Both the position numbers and the translations under genes were made by a program. 64,000 nt of DNA from Amorphophallus konjac (Eukaryota; Streptophyta; Magnoliopsida; Alismatales; Araceae): positions 297,836,642 to 297,900,641 of the forward strand of contig CM040123.1 of the NCBI GenBank assembly GCA_022559845.1, given 5' to 3'. The notes below the pieces were generated by a model. The model made no database searches and was not told the DNA's origin. It saw nothing but the letters and a program-made list of their open reading frames with translations. Shown here in pieces: positions 1 to 12,277 of the stretch (position 1 is the first letter of the stretch; each line of letters starts with the position of its first letter).

Positions 1-1209
1 TTCCTAGATTTTTTTGGAGTTAGAATATATTTTTTGAAATTTTTCTGGAGCCACTGGAATTTTCTAATTGAAAGGAAAAAAAAGGAAAAGGAGAAGAAAT
101 AAAAAATTTCTTTTAAAACCCCCTCCCATCATTTCTCTCCCTCACTCTCGTAACCCTCTCTCCATCTCTCTCGTTTCACCCCTCTTACTCTCTCTTTTCC
201 TCCCTTTCTCCACCGTTCTCTCCCTTTTCTCTCCCTGCCTTCTTCAGCGGCCAATGGAGACGGTGGCGAGCTAGGACGCCGGAGCTACGGCAGCGATGAC
301 GGCGAGGATCGAGGGGAGACATGGCCGGTGGCAGTGGCGAGGTGTTTCGTGGGTTTCGTGAACCGGTCATGGGAATCACAACGTTTCAAGTGTGGATCAG
401 CATCCATTCTTCGCGGTTTCTTCAGAAAAGGTAGGGGGATGGATCCTTGACCCTCGTACGTCAATTCCTCGCGATTTCATGCTGATTGGAGCGCGATCGA
501 GCGGGTTTCCCTTTTGTTGGGGTTTAAATGCATATTTTGGGACGAGTGATGCTTTTGTCGATTCGGGTGATGATTTTTAGTTTTTTGGCATGAATGGGTA
601 TGTTAGAGGTCGAGGAGTGGTTCCCCTTGTTTCCCGCTCGCAATGGAGCGAGTTGGGCATAGAATGGGACCTCGCGGTGGGGTTCCTGTCGCGGATGTGC
701 CAAAATAGGTCGACCAATTTCTCGGTTCAGTCGACCGGTTGGGCACCTGTCTTGGCCCAGGCTTCACTGGGTGGTTTCGGTCGACCGTTAGGGGCTAGGC
801 GGTGGACCAACCTACCCAGCCGGTTGACCGACCAGACAGGTCGTCGACCGACCCTGCCTGCTGTCCCCGTTTGTCGACCGACCAACGCTGTTGGTCGACC
901 GATTGGGGCATGTTCGACCCCCATTGACCCCCATGAATGGGTTTTCATCCTCGGTTTATAAAATTAATGTTGCATATATAAGAATCAATAAAATTTAGGC
1001 CATTTTCTTCTAGTGAGGGCGGCGGTCACCTAAGAACGGATTCACGAAGTTCGAACGTTTATGAGTTTCCCTACAGTAAGTTTGGCCTTGTAAATGTAGC
1101 ATAGTCTCCACGTGGCTGGCGTGCTCGTGGCGAGTTTTACCGCGTGAGTCCAATGACCGCGGAGGGTCATATCCGCGTGAGTTATGTGATCGCGGTGGGT
1201 AGTCCTTAT
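1..1209 (+). mobile_element. Partial gypsy-type LTR, family Y' (left copy)
   Basis: No gene is supported here. The order of landmarks matches the LTR at 59041-61416: an A/T-rich stretch, a purine run, a CT-rich stretch that looks like a 5' UTR (about 120-245), a GC-rich block, a GGTAGGGGATGGATCC-like stretch near 429-446, and a GTCGAC cluster (708-912). The copy begins before the window and is cut at 1210 by the Tat1 LTR. The open frames at 68-274 and 590-961 are by-products of CT-rich and GTCGAC repeats. Family assignment rests on comparison by eye. Confidence 0.65.
708..912. repeat. GTCGAC cluster in Y' LTR
   Basis: About eight copies of a palindromic GGTCGACC or TCGACCGACC motif lie in 200 bp. 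Similar clusters lie at 15770-15930, 29205-29300, 37670-37760, 44085-44215, 50535-50860, 57505-57725 and 60160-60310, all inside LTRs. Confidence 0.85.
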
Positions 1210-2424
1210 TGTAGACGCCTAATTTTGGACATCCCGCGGATCCTCAGTTAGACCATCATATCAGTGACGTGATCATTTTACCCGGTTTTATTATCATTTC
1301 ACGCTTTTAAGTCCAGCCCAACACATAGGCTATTGGGCCAACCTCGTACACAAGGGGGCTAGTGCCCATGGGCTGGGCGGCCAAACCGATGGCCGCCTAG
1401 GTTGGCTGGGCGGCTAGGTCTTTGGCCGCCCAGGACTGGTGGAAGGCCAAGTCTTTGGCCGCCTTCATTATGTATAAGGTCATTGGTCTGGCCGCCCTCC
1501 TGCAACTACTGGTCAAAGAACGTGGCCCGTTCTTCAGCCACATCTCGCACTAGTTCCACCCTCGTCGCCCGCGTCTAGATGCTCGTCTTCAGAGGCTTCT
1601 AGATGGAGGCTCAAATGACAAAACTGGGAGGTGGGAGTTCGACGGAGGGAGAGGTCTTTTGGAAAGGTGGAAGAGTTTTGGCATCGATGGGCAAAAAATG
1701 AATTCCGGGAGGAGAAGGCCCTGAAGGTTGGGAACCACTCGAAGGACTTCAGTTGTCTGAGAATTGGCATAGCTCTGAGGATTGAGGAGGTCGATCCACC
1801 CCACTTCGGCTCCCGACGTTCTTCCGTCTTCTGCTTACGGGCGGCCACAGGCTTGGCCGCCCCCTGGTTTGATCCTCACATCCCTCTTTTCCATTCCATA
1901 TTTTGCTTCATACACCCCCCATTTTGCATTCAAATCATCTTAGCAACCCGTGTATCCTACTATAAGGCGTTTCCATTTTAACAAATGGGAAGGCGAGTAG
2001 TCGAAAGTCTCGACCATCCCCCCTTCCCACACACCCCATAGGTAATCACGCCCCCATTTATTTCCTTCTTCTACATCGTTAGAATGTTTACTGTACTTCT
2101 CAGAACTAATTGGCATTCGTTGTTTCGTGTTCGTGAGCTTTGTCATTGTTCATAGGATTTTTACCATCTTGGAACGTTGCAGTGCTCTCCATCCTTGACT
2201 GGTTGAGCATGGAGAAGTCGGGTTCCCACAAAATCCCTTCTTGAAGGCATCTTACGTGATCATCATCATGTGAGGCTCAGGTAATAGTCTCTAGCGATCA
2301 CCCTATTTTTATATTTCTAACCCATGCACTGTAGGCCGCAATAGCAGCAGCTCGGGAAGGGAGGTGCGCGATCCACCGCGGCGGAGGACCACCCCGCGCG
2401 CCCCTGCCATTTCTGGTGCCTACA
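1210..2424 (+). mobile_element. Tat1 Ty3/gypsy 5' LTR
   Basis: It starts TGTAGACGCC and ends GGTGCCTACA. Both ends match, in reverse, the solo LTR at 17422-18774, whose borders are fixed by a CCTGG target duplication. Inner landmarks also match: GGCCGCC repeats 160-300 bp from the start, a shared stretch about CTCGACCATCC... near 2010, and a GCACTGTAGGC stretch near the 3' end. The flank CTTAT (1205-1209) would be its target duplication; the partner is not in the window. Confidence 0.8.
1370..1510. repeat. GGCCGCC repeats in Tat1 LTR
   Basis: Repeated TGGCCGCC or GGGCGGCC units, spaced about 20-40 bp, occupy this part of the LTR. The same array is present in reverse in the solo LTR (18360-18605) and again in the Tat1 leader (2540-2775). 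Confidence 0.8.
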
Positions 2425-3485
2425 GCCTTCTGACGATCATGGTGGGACCCGCTCCAGCCTACTATAAGTCCCAAGTGCCAAAACTCCAAGGATTCAGAGC
2501 CCATGTTCATTTCCTTCGCATGCTAGTTTAGCTCTGTTCGTAGGCAAAAGAAGGCCAGACACCTGGCCGTCTAAACACTTGGGTGACCTGATAAGTGGCC
2601 GCCCAGGCCTTGCTGTGAACGGTCAAGTCTTTGGCCACTTAAAGCCTTGGATGGCCCATCAGTTGGCCTCCCACCCAGACCCAACGGCCCATTTTCTGGC
2701 CGCCTAGTCATCCTGAGCGGCCATCGACTTGGCCGCCCAGGTCCTTCAATGACCAATTATTCGGCCGCCTCCTGTGTAGTTCCGTTCAAATCTATTATCC
2801 AGTTTGTTCTTTGCTTTGTTTTGCATGTATTGTCTGTTTGGCGTTCTCTACAGGTTGACACGTGAGTGCGCTTAGGAAGAGCCGGCATTACACTCATAGG
2901 AACACCCTCCTGTTGCATTGAGCTCTTCCCCCGGGGATTCCCACTCGGGTGTAACTAGCTCCTTCCATCGGGAACCTCGATAAGTCCTCGCGAACCGTGG
3001 GTTCCCACACGGTCGTCAGGCTGGTTGTACCCTTTCAATCCTATGTAGTCATCCCTGGGGTTTGAGTGAGCTCCCACTAGGATTCCCGGAGAAACAAGCC
3101 CCACCTTTAGCTTTCCTTCTTCTCCCGAAAAAAAAAAGAAAAAAAGAAAAAAATCAGAAAAATTCTGGCGCATTGCTGTGAAAAACTTTGTTTGCTTAAC
3201 ACATATATATAGTTCATCCTCCCGATAGCATATTTCCTAGATTTGAACCTTTCAAATCGGGGAGGATTTGGTTTAATGGACCGGGTTTTCACTAACCCGG
3301 GCTATGTTTTTTTAAATACGAGTCTGAGCTTAGGGCCAATCCTTTATTCAAAATAGAGGATAGCCACCCGGCCGCCTTTATAGGCATGTTCTCTGCTTCG
3401 CTGAACGAAGCCGGTCACACCGATTCGACGTCGTCCCATAGCGAGCACGATCAAGTTAGCCCTAGGGCACCTACATAATCACCAC
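2425..3485 (+). other. Tat1 untranslated leader
   Basis: This stretch lies between the 5' LTR and gag. No open frame in it resembles a protein. It holds a second GGCCGCC cluster (2540-2775) and an A-rich run (3127-3155). I could not find a convincing primer binding site next to the LTR end. Confidence 0.6.
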
Positions 3486-5507
3486 GTGAAGATCAAGAGT
3501 TCATCAACGTGCTATCTCGCTACATGCCCGAGGACTTGGTCACTTTGGCCTCCCGAGGGAATGTCCCCACCGCTCCCCAAATGTCTTCTCATGTCACACC
3601 ACCAAAGGTTCAAACTCCTTTCCAAGGGTCCTCTAGCCGGCCGACTCGAGAAGTTCCGCTTCAATCTAGCTATCCCATGGCTTCTCAAGGGGTTCCCCAA
3701 CCCCTAATTCCACAAACCATGGTCGCCCCTTCAAGGGCAGTGGACTCCGTGTCCAGGCAATAAATCCAAAGCTACATTGGGCAAGTGGTGGCCGAATGCA
3801 TGCCAAACTCCCATCCCCACTCTTTGGCCCAATATTGCAAACTCTCGAATGCATACTTTTCGACTGGCTTCAAAGCTACCAAATATCGGAAGTATGATGG
3901 TACTACGGATCCCCACCATCACCTCTCAGGTTTCCTTATGGATTCCCATCAATGGTTATATGACCGGGTGCTACTCATCCATTTGTTCCAAAAGTCTCTC
4001 GAGGGTGAGGCCCTACATTGGTTCTCTTCTCTCTCGACCGTTGACCTCTTGAATTTTGATATAGTCTCCGAGTGATTACTCACTCACTATGGTCACATGT
4101 CCTCCATAGCTCCTACATTGTTTGACTTGGTCATGGAAAAGATGAAGCCCGATGAGGACTTCATCGAATTCGCTAACTGCAGGAGGATTATGTCTTCCAA
4201 GATGGAGGTCCCTATCCCCGTGTCTCAGGCTGTCACCATGCTAGTAAACAATGCCACACCACAGTTAAGGGCTATCTTAATGCTTAGCGAGCTCTACACA
4301 TTTCCCCAATTGTATAATCGAGCTTGAATGGTTCAAGCCCAACTGAAAGATTCATCTCTGCCGCCCTTCTTTGAAACTCGTACTAGAGGTCGAAAGGCCC
4401 CAGCTGTCCCTACCACCGAAGGAGTCACTATCAATGAGCAGGTCAATGCCTTAGGCCCACCCTTTAGGACCAACAACCGCCAAGCTCCACAATCCAACCA
4501 AGCTGGTCCTAACCAAGTATAGGGAAATCTGAGGCCATACTTCAATGCCCCCCCACCCCAAAGTTACAACCGCGCCGATCCCAAGCGGGCCTCTTATCCC
4601 CCGTTGCCCGAAACTTTGGGTGACATTTTCTTAGCCCTCATGTCATCTCAGGCCATCCAATTACCCCTGCAAAGAGATTGGGTCCACCCCAATGCCAACA
4701 TGTCCAAGTATTGCCCATATCACCACGCTCCCGAGCATGATATTTACAATTGTTTCTAATTTCGGGACTGGGTATACGACATGAATGATGAGGGGAGGAT
4801 TAATTTGTCCGATGTTAAGCTCACCATTGCTAACCTCAAGAAGCCCAATCGAGATCTGGGCATTGTCCAAAATCCCTTACTTGCTCATCAACCAAACAAA
4901 GACCCCTCAACTTCCAGGCAGAATGAAAGAGTGAACACCGTGATTGCATTGGAACCACATGTCCTCAAGAGAACCCAGATGTGGGGTATCGAAGGTTTTT
5001 CCGATTGGCATGGAAAGTTCGAAGTAGAAGTCGAGGAGCCATTGGCTGATGTCAATATATTCGCCGAGGAGTCCCAGCCCTAGACATTAATCTCATATCC
5101 TAGCCAATCCCTAGCATCTCATCAAGGTCCTTTTACCTTGATCAGCCCCCCACAATCCTTACTTCAGGAATCAAATATCCCTAAGGATGCCCGGGCGGGG
5201 CAAGAGCGCCCCTTGGTCCTTTTAAAGCCTCCCCAACCCAAGCCGATTTCTCTGCCTGCTCCTAGAGTTCCAATTGAAGAGCCGACATCCCTCTCGTTCA
5301 TCTTCGGATCCCTTGCTCCCCTACAATTGATTCGACCAAAACCATCGGAGTCAGAGGTTCCAAAAGAAGCCACCATCAACGTCACTCACCGCAATCGCAT
5401 CATTCCCCCGTCTCAAAGGCAATCTCAGCCCAAAGAAGAAAACAATGCCCAATATCCTCTTACAGAGTATGATATCCTTCAACATCTGGATAGGACACCG
5501 GCTAAAG
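3486..5507 (+). pseudogene. Tat1 gag polyprotein, broken, first part
   Basis: This is the structural (capsid/nucleocapsid) gene of a Tat-lineage Ty3/gypsy retrotransposon. A low-complexity Pro/Ser-rich N-terminus (3509-3763) leads into a capsid core (3785-4330) with the family pattern KYxxYDGTTDPxxHL followed by LEGEALHWFSSL. An atypical zinc-binding segment, CPYHHAPEHDIYNC, lies near 4712-4756 and is typical of Tat gags. A Pro-rich tail follows (5138-5500). In-frame stops near 3761, 4073, 4325, 4520, 4757 and 5081 break the frame, so no full product can be made. The frame is then interrupted by the solo LTR at 5508 and resumes at 7844. Confidence 0.85.
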
Positions 5508-7838
5508 TGACCCGGGATGAATCCCGGTCGGAACTAGGACCTAGGATGCGAGCAAGCACAACCAAGCGCTAAGGCCTAGACGGCATGACAAGCACTCACA
5601 GGTGGTGAAATCCCGAAGGGGAACCGAGTGATGGGAGGCGGGTCTTGACTCGTGGGACGTCGGACATGGTCCGAGCCGTAAGGGGGTGGATGGAGACCAA
5701 CCCAAGGTAGTGGATAAGGCACCCGGGCTCAACCGGGCAGACCGGTGCCCAGGGACTGGTTCTAATGTACACTCAACTCACCGGCAGCAAGATCACACCG
5801 TATGCGAGAATTATGGAAAGGGCACTCACTCACAATGGCACAGGTAAGAACCAATATGAGAAGAGCAGTAAATAATGAAGCAAGGTGACATCATGTACCT
5901 AGCCGGACCCGAGGGGTCGGCTCCGATTGGAGACGAGGGCGAGCCGGGAGCGTGCGCACCCGACGGACACGCTGCGTCGGTGATGCTTTCGTCGGACCTA
6001 CTAGTACATTCACATAAACCACTCCACATAGGGAGGGGGAGATCTAGGATGGGACACGTCGTACAACAACTACCCGCACACAGGAGGGGGAATCACGGGG
6101 GAGGGGAAAACCGGTTGGCTCCCTGTGTGTAGTTATGCCGGATAGAATGAACTTGTTTCTGTTGGTACACGGCGCACAGATGTCCGGAGAGGGTGCCGCC
6201 AGTGCCCAGACGAAGCCAGTGAAGTGCAGTTACACTCTTGGAAATTTGGCGTTGTTCTGAGGTCTCAGGAAGGCAGGTAAAATCAAAGAAGATGACCTGC
6301 ATGAATCCGTCCCATAGGACAGGTCTGTGCAGCCGGAGTGCAGAGGATGGTACGCTGTCCACAGGTCTCAGAACGAAGCAAGACCAGCGAGGAAGGATGC
6401 CTGATAGGAAGCTCTACGTACCATCAACATATGAGAACCATCCGATCACCGAGCGAGGCGTGGTTGTCACTGTGGTGAGGCTCTGGATTCTGGGCGAGCA
6501 CTCAGGGAGGGCTGAGATGCGCGGGGCGGTACGACCGGCTCGGAGCTTTGAACACAATGTAACCACTTGGAGATGCTCCGAGATGTCGAGAGGAACGCTT
6601 CAGAGAAAGGCCATAGCAGGAAAAGCAGCAGGGAAGGCGTGGTGCGATCTGCAATCTAGACTCATGACCTAGGCGAGCAGGGTCACACTGGCTTTGCACA
6701 GTAGTACAAAAACTGGTGCTGCGATCTATGCCGATGTCAAAACGCCGTGAAACCACTTCAGGAGCGGAGAAGACTAGAAGTAGAACAATGCCACAGAAGA
6801 GGGTTTGTGCTGATTCGCGTCGTGGTCGTCGGGGTAGCTTCTGCAACAGGGGCTTCTGATGCTGCCTCGAATCTGTAGGCAGTAGACTGGTGATTCTGCT
6901 AATGCCGTGGATGGGGGGTGATGGCGTGGGAATCCGGGCCGCCGTGAATGACCTTGAGTGATGGGGATGTGGGGTATGCAGTTGGAAGGGTGCTGGAGGA
7001 GGCTGGGGGCGAGGGAGACTGGGATGGGCGAGCTACGGTTAGGGTTTAGGAGGGTGTGTTGGGTTTAGGGAAGAGAGGAGGTGGGGGGGCCTGAATTTTG
7101 GTGGAGGGAAAAAATATTGGTTTTAGTAATTTTTTGAATAGGAGGAGGAATTTAAGGGGATGGGAATCTTGGGAGAGATAATAGGAGGAATTTTGGAGGG
7201 CTGGGATTGAGTTAGACTGGGATTAGGAAGGTGATGAGAGAGGTATGAGGGGATTAGGAAACTAGATGAGGGAAAGGGGCGCAAGTTTGAGAAGGGAAGG
7301 AGGGATATGGGGAGATATTTGAGGAAAGATAGGAGGGGAGGGAATCTAGGAGGCTGATGTGGCAAGAGAGATCAGGAGATGGGGGTGTTGGCCGCGGCCA
7401 AGAGAGAGAGGAGGGAGGTGGGTTGCGATCTCAAGAGAGAGAGAGAGGGGGGTGCGCAAGAAATAGAGAGAGAGGGAGAGAATCAGGGAAATTCTTATAA
7501 AAGCACAAATTTTCAAATTCTTCATTAGCTCTGAATAAAGCCTTTGGACCCCTATTTATAGGGAGAGCCATGGGTACCAAAAAGACCACAATTGCCCTTG
7601 AAGTTCAAACAATTACCCCGCTATCCGATGTGGTGAACATAAGCTACCTACGACCATTAACGGAGCTACTAATGGACTAGCCTTTTGGGCCTTATTAATT
7701 TACCCAATAAGGACTACAAACTCAATAAAAGAAAAATACATCATACTAAGAAGAAATAAATATTCGAACCACGGTCGAATCTATCTCGAGGGGCCGACGT
7801 CGAAGCTGGGGCATGGAGGGTCGTTGATGTCCCCATCA
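5508..7838 (-). mobile_element. Solo LTR inserted in Tat1 gag
   Basis: The 2331-bp unit reads TGATGGGGAC...GGGTCA on the minus strand. It is flanked by the perfect 5-bp duplication TAAAG (5503-5507 and 7839-7843). Joining the flanks keeps the Tat1 gag frame across the site. It has a TATA box on the minus strand and a GA-rich tract (7080-7490). No internal region or second LTR is present, so it is a solo LTR left by recombination. Superfamily is not certain. I see no gene in it; the short frames are random. Confidence 0.85.
7553..7560 (-). promoter_or_regulatory. TATA box of solo LTR
   Basis: On the minus strand the sequence reads CCCTATAAATAGGG, a strong plant TATA context, about 280 bp from the LTR start. 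It sets the orientation of this LTR. Confidence 0.65.
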
Positions 7839-7843
7839 TAAAG

Positions 7844-8371
7844 TCTCCATCTTAGAGCTCATTAAGAGGTCTCCATCTCATTAGGCCGCTCTGCTACAAT
7901 TTCTCAAAAAGATCACAGTCAATGAAGACCTTCATCTAGTGGCGTGACAGATGCCATTATGACCCTCACTCAGGGTCCCTTCATAGCCTTTTTCGACAAG
8001 GATCTTGCTCCGTCCAAGAGCAGGTCACTCCCGTTGTGTCTTACCATTACTCTCAACGGAGTCAAGGCTGACTCCACTCCGATTGACACGGGAGCATCCA
8101 TAAATGTCTGTTCTTTGAAGACTATCCAAAAGATTGGTCTGCAAGAAGAGAACCTAGAAGAAGTGTGCACCACTATTTTCGCATATGATAATTCAAGACG
8201 GTGCACGAAAGGCAAGGTGACCTTGCAACTCGACTTAGGCCCCGTGGTCATGTCCTCGGACTTCTTTGTCCTTTATGTTGACCCGCATACAAAGCCATTC
8301 TAGGGCAACTGTGGGTTGAGCAAACCTTAGGAATCCCATCAACGGCCCATCAATGTTTCAAATTCCCTTAC
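7844..8371 (+). pseudogene. Tat1 gag end and aspartic protease, broken
   Basis: Tat1 resumes after the solo LTR with a helical segment (LLQFLKKITVNEDL, about 7894-7935). After a frameshift near 7945 follows a retroviral-type aspartic protease. The active-site motif is IDTGASINV (about 8081-8107), with the expected downstream YDNSRR and LGPVVMSSDFFV segments. A stop at 8302 interrupts the end. The family usually continues into RT, RNase H and integrase, but here the coding sequence is cut at 8371 by the X LTR and does not resume in the window. Confidence 0.85.
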
Positions 8372-8971
8372 TGTAGCAACTCAAAATTTTATATATGCAT
8401 TTTTATGCGAAAAAAATAATAAAAGATGAAAATAAAATAAATGATAATTATTTTTCTTTTTATCTTTAAAGTGTAGAATATATAAACACGAATCCTATCC
8501 ACGTGTTAACACGAACGGCGACATTCGCGGTGCGATTCTGAGAAGGCAAAGACATCAGTACTGTAGCAGTATTGTAGCATCCGATTTAAGAGAGAATTAT
8601 TAGTTCTAATTAAATCCTAATTAATGGATGATATAAATTCTTACCTAATTGAATAAAAGAGGTCATGGATTATGTCATAAAGGGGGATTTAATTCAATAT
8701 TTACATGTTGAAAATTAATGTCAACATAAGTTGGTGTAATAGTAACATGAGTTAATGAAATAGGTGAAAATTTGACTTAGAATTAAATTAACAATAAAAC
8801 ATCATTGAATAAATGAGATAATTGATTATGTCATAAAGGGAGATTCATTTCAACATCCACATGTTAGAAATTATTGCCAACAAAAGTTGGTGTAATAGTA
8901 ACGTGGGTGGAATAGGAAATTAGGTGGAAGATAGAATTAAATTAGCAATAAAATAATCATGGGACTTGGCC

Positions 8972-8979
8972 TATAAATA
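8972..8979 (+). promoter_or_regulatory. TATA box of family X LTR
   Basis: TATAAATA sits in the context GGCCTATAAATAGTGC, 600 bp into the LTR. The related LTR at 61417 has the same element at 61975. Confidence 0.65.
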
Positions 8980-9646
8980 GTGCTTGGATCTTCCTACTCA
9001 AAACATAAATCCATTGGAGAAGTGCTAGTTGTAGAGAGGAGGAAATCTTGAAGTTGGAGGAGTGTTCAAAGTGTTCTTCATTCTTATTCTTCTACCTCTT
9101 CGATCTTCCACTAGGTAGGTATTCTCTCAGGCTAAACTCAAATTGATTCATGAATTAGATGTAGATGCATGTCTACTTTGATTCTATACCATTTTCCCCA
9201 ATTTTTATTGAGTATTAAGAATGATGTCCATACAACTGGACATAAGATTCTAACTGAGATTTTTAACCACCGGAAGATCCGTCTCGGATCACAGTGTCTT
9301 TTTAAGACCGTGTTCCGGATTCACGATCTCCTCCCCAATCGTGATATCTTCAGATTCTAATTGAACCAATATATCATCTAGCATGTTAAATATGTCATGT
9401 TAAGTTGAATATAATTCAAATTCACACACGATTAACTTAAGGATATGGAAGATAATAATTCTATTCTATGAGCTTATACTTCCATCCTAGTTCTGGTTAC
9501 CTTCATGATATCTTTGATCTCCATGACTATATTATCTTTCTGCCATGTTAAATAGAATAGATATTATCTGTTAAAATTACATGGGCTTAGTTGCATGATC
9601 GGGATCAATACGAGTTTAACGATTTCCATGTTATCGTGTTACCGTG

Positions 9647-10070
9647 TTTTCGACAAGTCGCGTAGTTCGCTAGATTTCCAAAGAAGAACGGTGTCTAAGG
9701 AAAGAGGTCCACAGGCAAACGCTTTAAGTGGATAAGTGGTTACTTAATTAGATCCATGTGAATACGAGGGGAGCCTCCCACTGTTCTACCTCTTACCTGG
9801 CCGTGATTCTTCGATTTTCTAGTTAAGCTCCGACTGTGAACAATGGGATAGAATTTTTGCTAGAATTATTCCTCATTTTCAACAAGTCGTGTAATTAGCA
9901 AGATTCTCAAGGAAAAATGGTATCTAAGGAAAGAGGTCCACGGGCAAACGTTTTAAGTGGATAAGTGGTTTCTTAATTAAGACCTCGCGAATGCGAGGGG
10001 AGCCTCTCACTGTCCCACCTCTTACCTGGCCGTAATTCCTCGATTTTCTAGCTAAACACTCGACTGTGAA
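9647..10070 (+). repeat. Two-copy direct repeat inside X LTR
   Basis: Copy 1 (9647-9840) and copy 2 (9876-10070) are offset by about 229-230 bp. They share long segments such as TCTAAGGAAAGAGGTCCAC, CTTACCTGGCCGT and CGACTGTGAA. Confidence 0.85.
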
Positions 10071-11089
10071 AAACTTGATCTAAACCCATTTTATGAGATT
10101 TTTCACAAGGGCTGATTGTGCCTTGTCGGACAATGCAATCTTTTATCGACTTAATGTCGTTAAACCTGATGCCTTAAATCCTTTTCGAACTTCTCTTTCA
10201 ACTACTTGTAATTCTTGTACTACTCATACTTCGAATGATAAATTTTGCTAGATCTGTACTTTATTTAGTAACCTTTACCTTGAAATTCTTTGGCCATACC
10301 TATTATGTGGATGTCTAAATATACTTGGGATCTATGATCCATAATCCCAATGCCTGGCATTAATGGGGCCCGGTCTGGTCTAGGGGGGAGCGCCCGAAAA
10401 TACTTGTGCCCATGGGAATTGAATGACCTGGTGTGGCATTGCACCGAAGTGCTTGACTTGCTAGATTGATTTATGACATTCCACAGTTCGTAAATTACTT
10501 GAAGTACTTGAATTACATGAAATACTTGACTTGTACATATTTGCATGAAATGGCCAATTCCATAGTAATACTTTCTACATGATCGTTCTCTACTTGAAAT
10601 TTACTCTTGATATCTTGTCTACTTGTGATTCCATTCTTTACTCTCTCTCCTATTCATGTTCCATGTTTTATTTATGTTTCTTGGCATAGCACAATAACTT
10701 TATCCAAAAATGTTAATTACTTTAAGTTGCCTCGTATAGAGATATAAATAACTGAGCGTTTCATTCACCCTACGTTTTCGGTTAACATTGCAGGTAGTTC
10801 CGACGATGAACCCTAAACACATGGGGATGGGCAAGAGTGAAACAAGGGATCAAGTTCATCTTAGTTACCTAGGTTTATGAGTGTTGCTCTTGCTAGATTT
10901 ATGTACTTGGAAGTTATATTATGTCTCTTAAGGATTAATGTTGTTGTAAAACTTTATTTCAATGAAATAAAAGCATCCTCTTTTCATTATCTCTCTTTGT
11001 AGTTGGATCCTATTATACATGCTTTGATCGACACGAGTGTTACGACTTGTCGCGCCTCCATATTCTTCGTCGGGACGTGACAGTCTTTG

Positions 11090-11102
11090 TGGTATAAGAG
11101 CC
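11090..11102 (+). other. Primer binding site of family X
   Basis: TGGTATAAGAGCC lies 7 bp after the LTR end. It matches the plant initiator tRNA-Met complement TGGTATCAGAGC at all but one position (A for C). Confidence 0.8.
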
Positions 11103-11291
11103 TAGGTTTCATAAACCCTAGGTTTTCCTTGATATAGGTTTTAGATGTTGATCTAGAAATTTGGATAGAATCTTGAAACCTTCCCAGTAAGATTGGGTAG
11201 AGCCATGGGCTAAACTTTAAAGAATGATTAATAAAGAAATAAACAAAACACATAAGTTTGGTAGTTATGGCTGTAGGCTTAATTTTCGCCA

Positions 11292-12253
11292 ATGGCTATC
11301 GAAGGAGCTCAATGGCGCGAGATGCAAAGGACGGTCCAAGGACTGACCCAAGCGCTACAATAAGGAGCTAACCGTGGAGTGGGGGATTTACATAGGAACT
11401 TCAAAAGTATGAACCCTCCCAAGTTCGTTGGGTCCACGGACCCAGATGAGGTAGAACACTGGGTGGAGAAAATCGAGTGGATTTTTTGAGTCATGCAATG
11501 TGCTAACGAGGAAAAGGTCCTACTCGCTACCTTTCAGCTAGAAAGGGATGCCCGTACTTGGTGGGAGTCGGTCGAAGCAACTCTACCGCACGACTAAGTG
11601 TTATGGGAAGAGTTTGTGGAACACTTCAACAATTAGTACTTCTCCGACCGAGTTCAAGAGAGAAAGATGCCGAATTTGCTTTCTTAAAATAAAGGAGTTT
11701 GACGGTGGCGGAGTACGAAGCCCAATTCACAAGATTGTCCCAGTACGCACCACACCTTGTGGGTACCGAAAAGATGAAGGCAAGGAGATTCTTAAATGGC
11801 TTAAAGCCCTAGTATATTACTCAACTCGTCCTGATGGATATCCAAGTATATGCCGATGCGGTGAGAAGAGCCCAACTCCTGGAAGATGCAACGGAGATGT
11901 CTGATCACATTCGGGGAAGAGATGCCAAGAAGGAGCCAGTAACTAGCTATGGTAACTTCAAGCCCTCCTTCGACAAGAAGAGGCCTAATGATGGGTGTAA
12001 CTCCCTTAAAGATGTGCGTAACTTCCAAATGGATAAGAAGCCAAGATGGAATGATAAAAAAATTGTCTGTTTTGTTACCCCATCAAAGAAACTATGCAAG
12101 CATTATGAAAAGCCCGGACAAAAGGCAACAGAGTGCTACAGAAGACTTGGTGCCTATCTTCGCTGTGGGAGTCAGGATCATAGAATCCTGAATTATCCTC
12201 TCCTTAACGAGCAAGCTCCACTGGAAAAACTTCCAGTTGCTATCAAAAAGTAA
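11292..12253 (+). pseudogene. Ty3/gypsy (Tekay/Del-like) gag, broken
   Basis: This is the capsid gene of the middle-block gypsy element. The first ATG is at 11292. The capsid core shows the family pattern NPPKFVGSTDPDEVEHW, then MQCANEEKVLLATFQLERDARTWWE (about 11406-11570). Stops near 11361, 11487 and 11597 and several frameshifts (11650-11840) break it. The C-terminal part (11834-12253) has a decayed zinc knuckle, with a CKHYEKPGQKATEC segment and then CGSQDHRILNYP, where the last Cys of the second knuckle is lost. It lies just ahead of the protease-RT frame at 12278. Confidence 0.85.
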
Positions 12254-12277
12254 GGTAGACTTCAAGCTCTTAGGGAT

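Larger units (their letters stand above)
8372..11082 (+). mobile_element. Family X gypsy 5' LTR
   Basis: It starts TGTAGCAACTC and ends CGGGACGTGACA, directly before a primer binding site. It interrupts the Tat1 protease (flank CTTAC, 8367-8371). It carries a TATA box at 8972 and an internal duplication (9647-10070). The 3' end matches, in reverse, the solo LTR at 49037-52233, whose ends are set by a target duplication. It does not match the LTR at the other end of the same element (41657-44082). No gene is seen in it. Confidence 0.85.

Noticed and set aside
68..961. Possible host gene start with CT-rich 5' UTR and GC-rich first exon
   Set aside because: The same layout occurs at 59278-60400 in an LTR. 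The frames are short and hold stops, and no protein family is recognisable.
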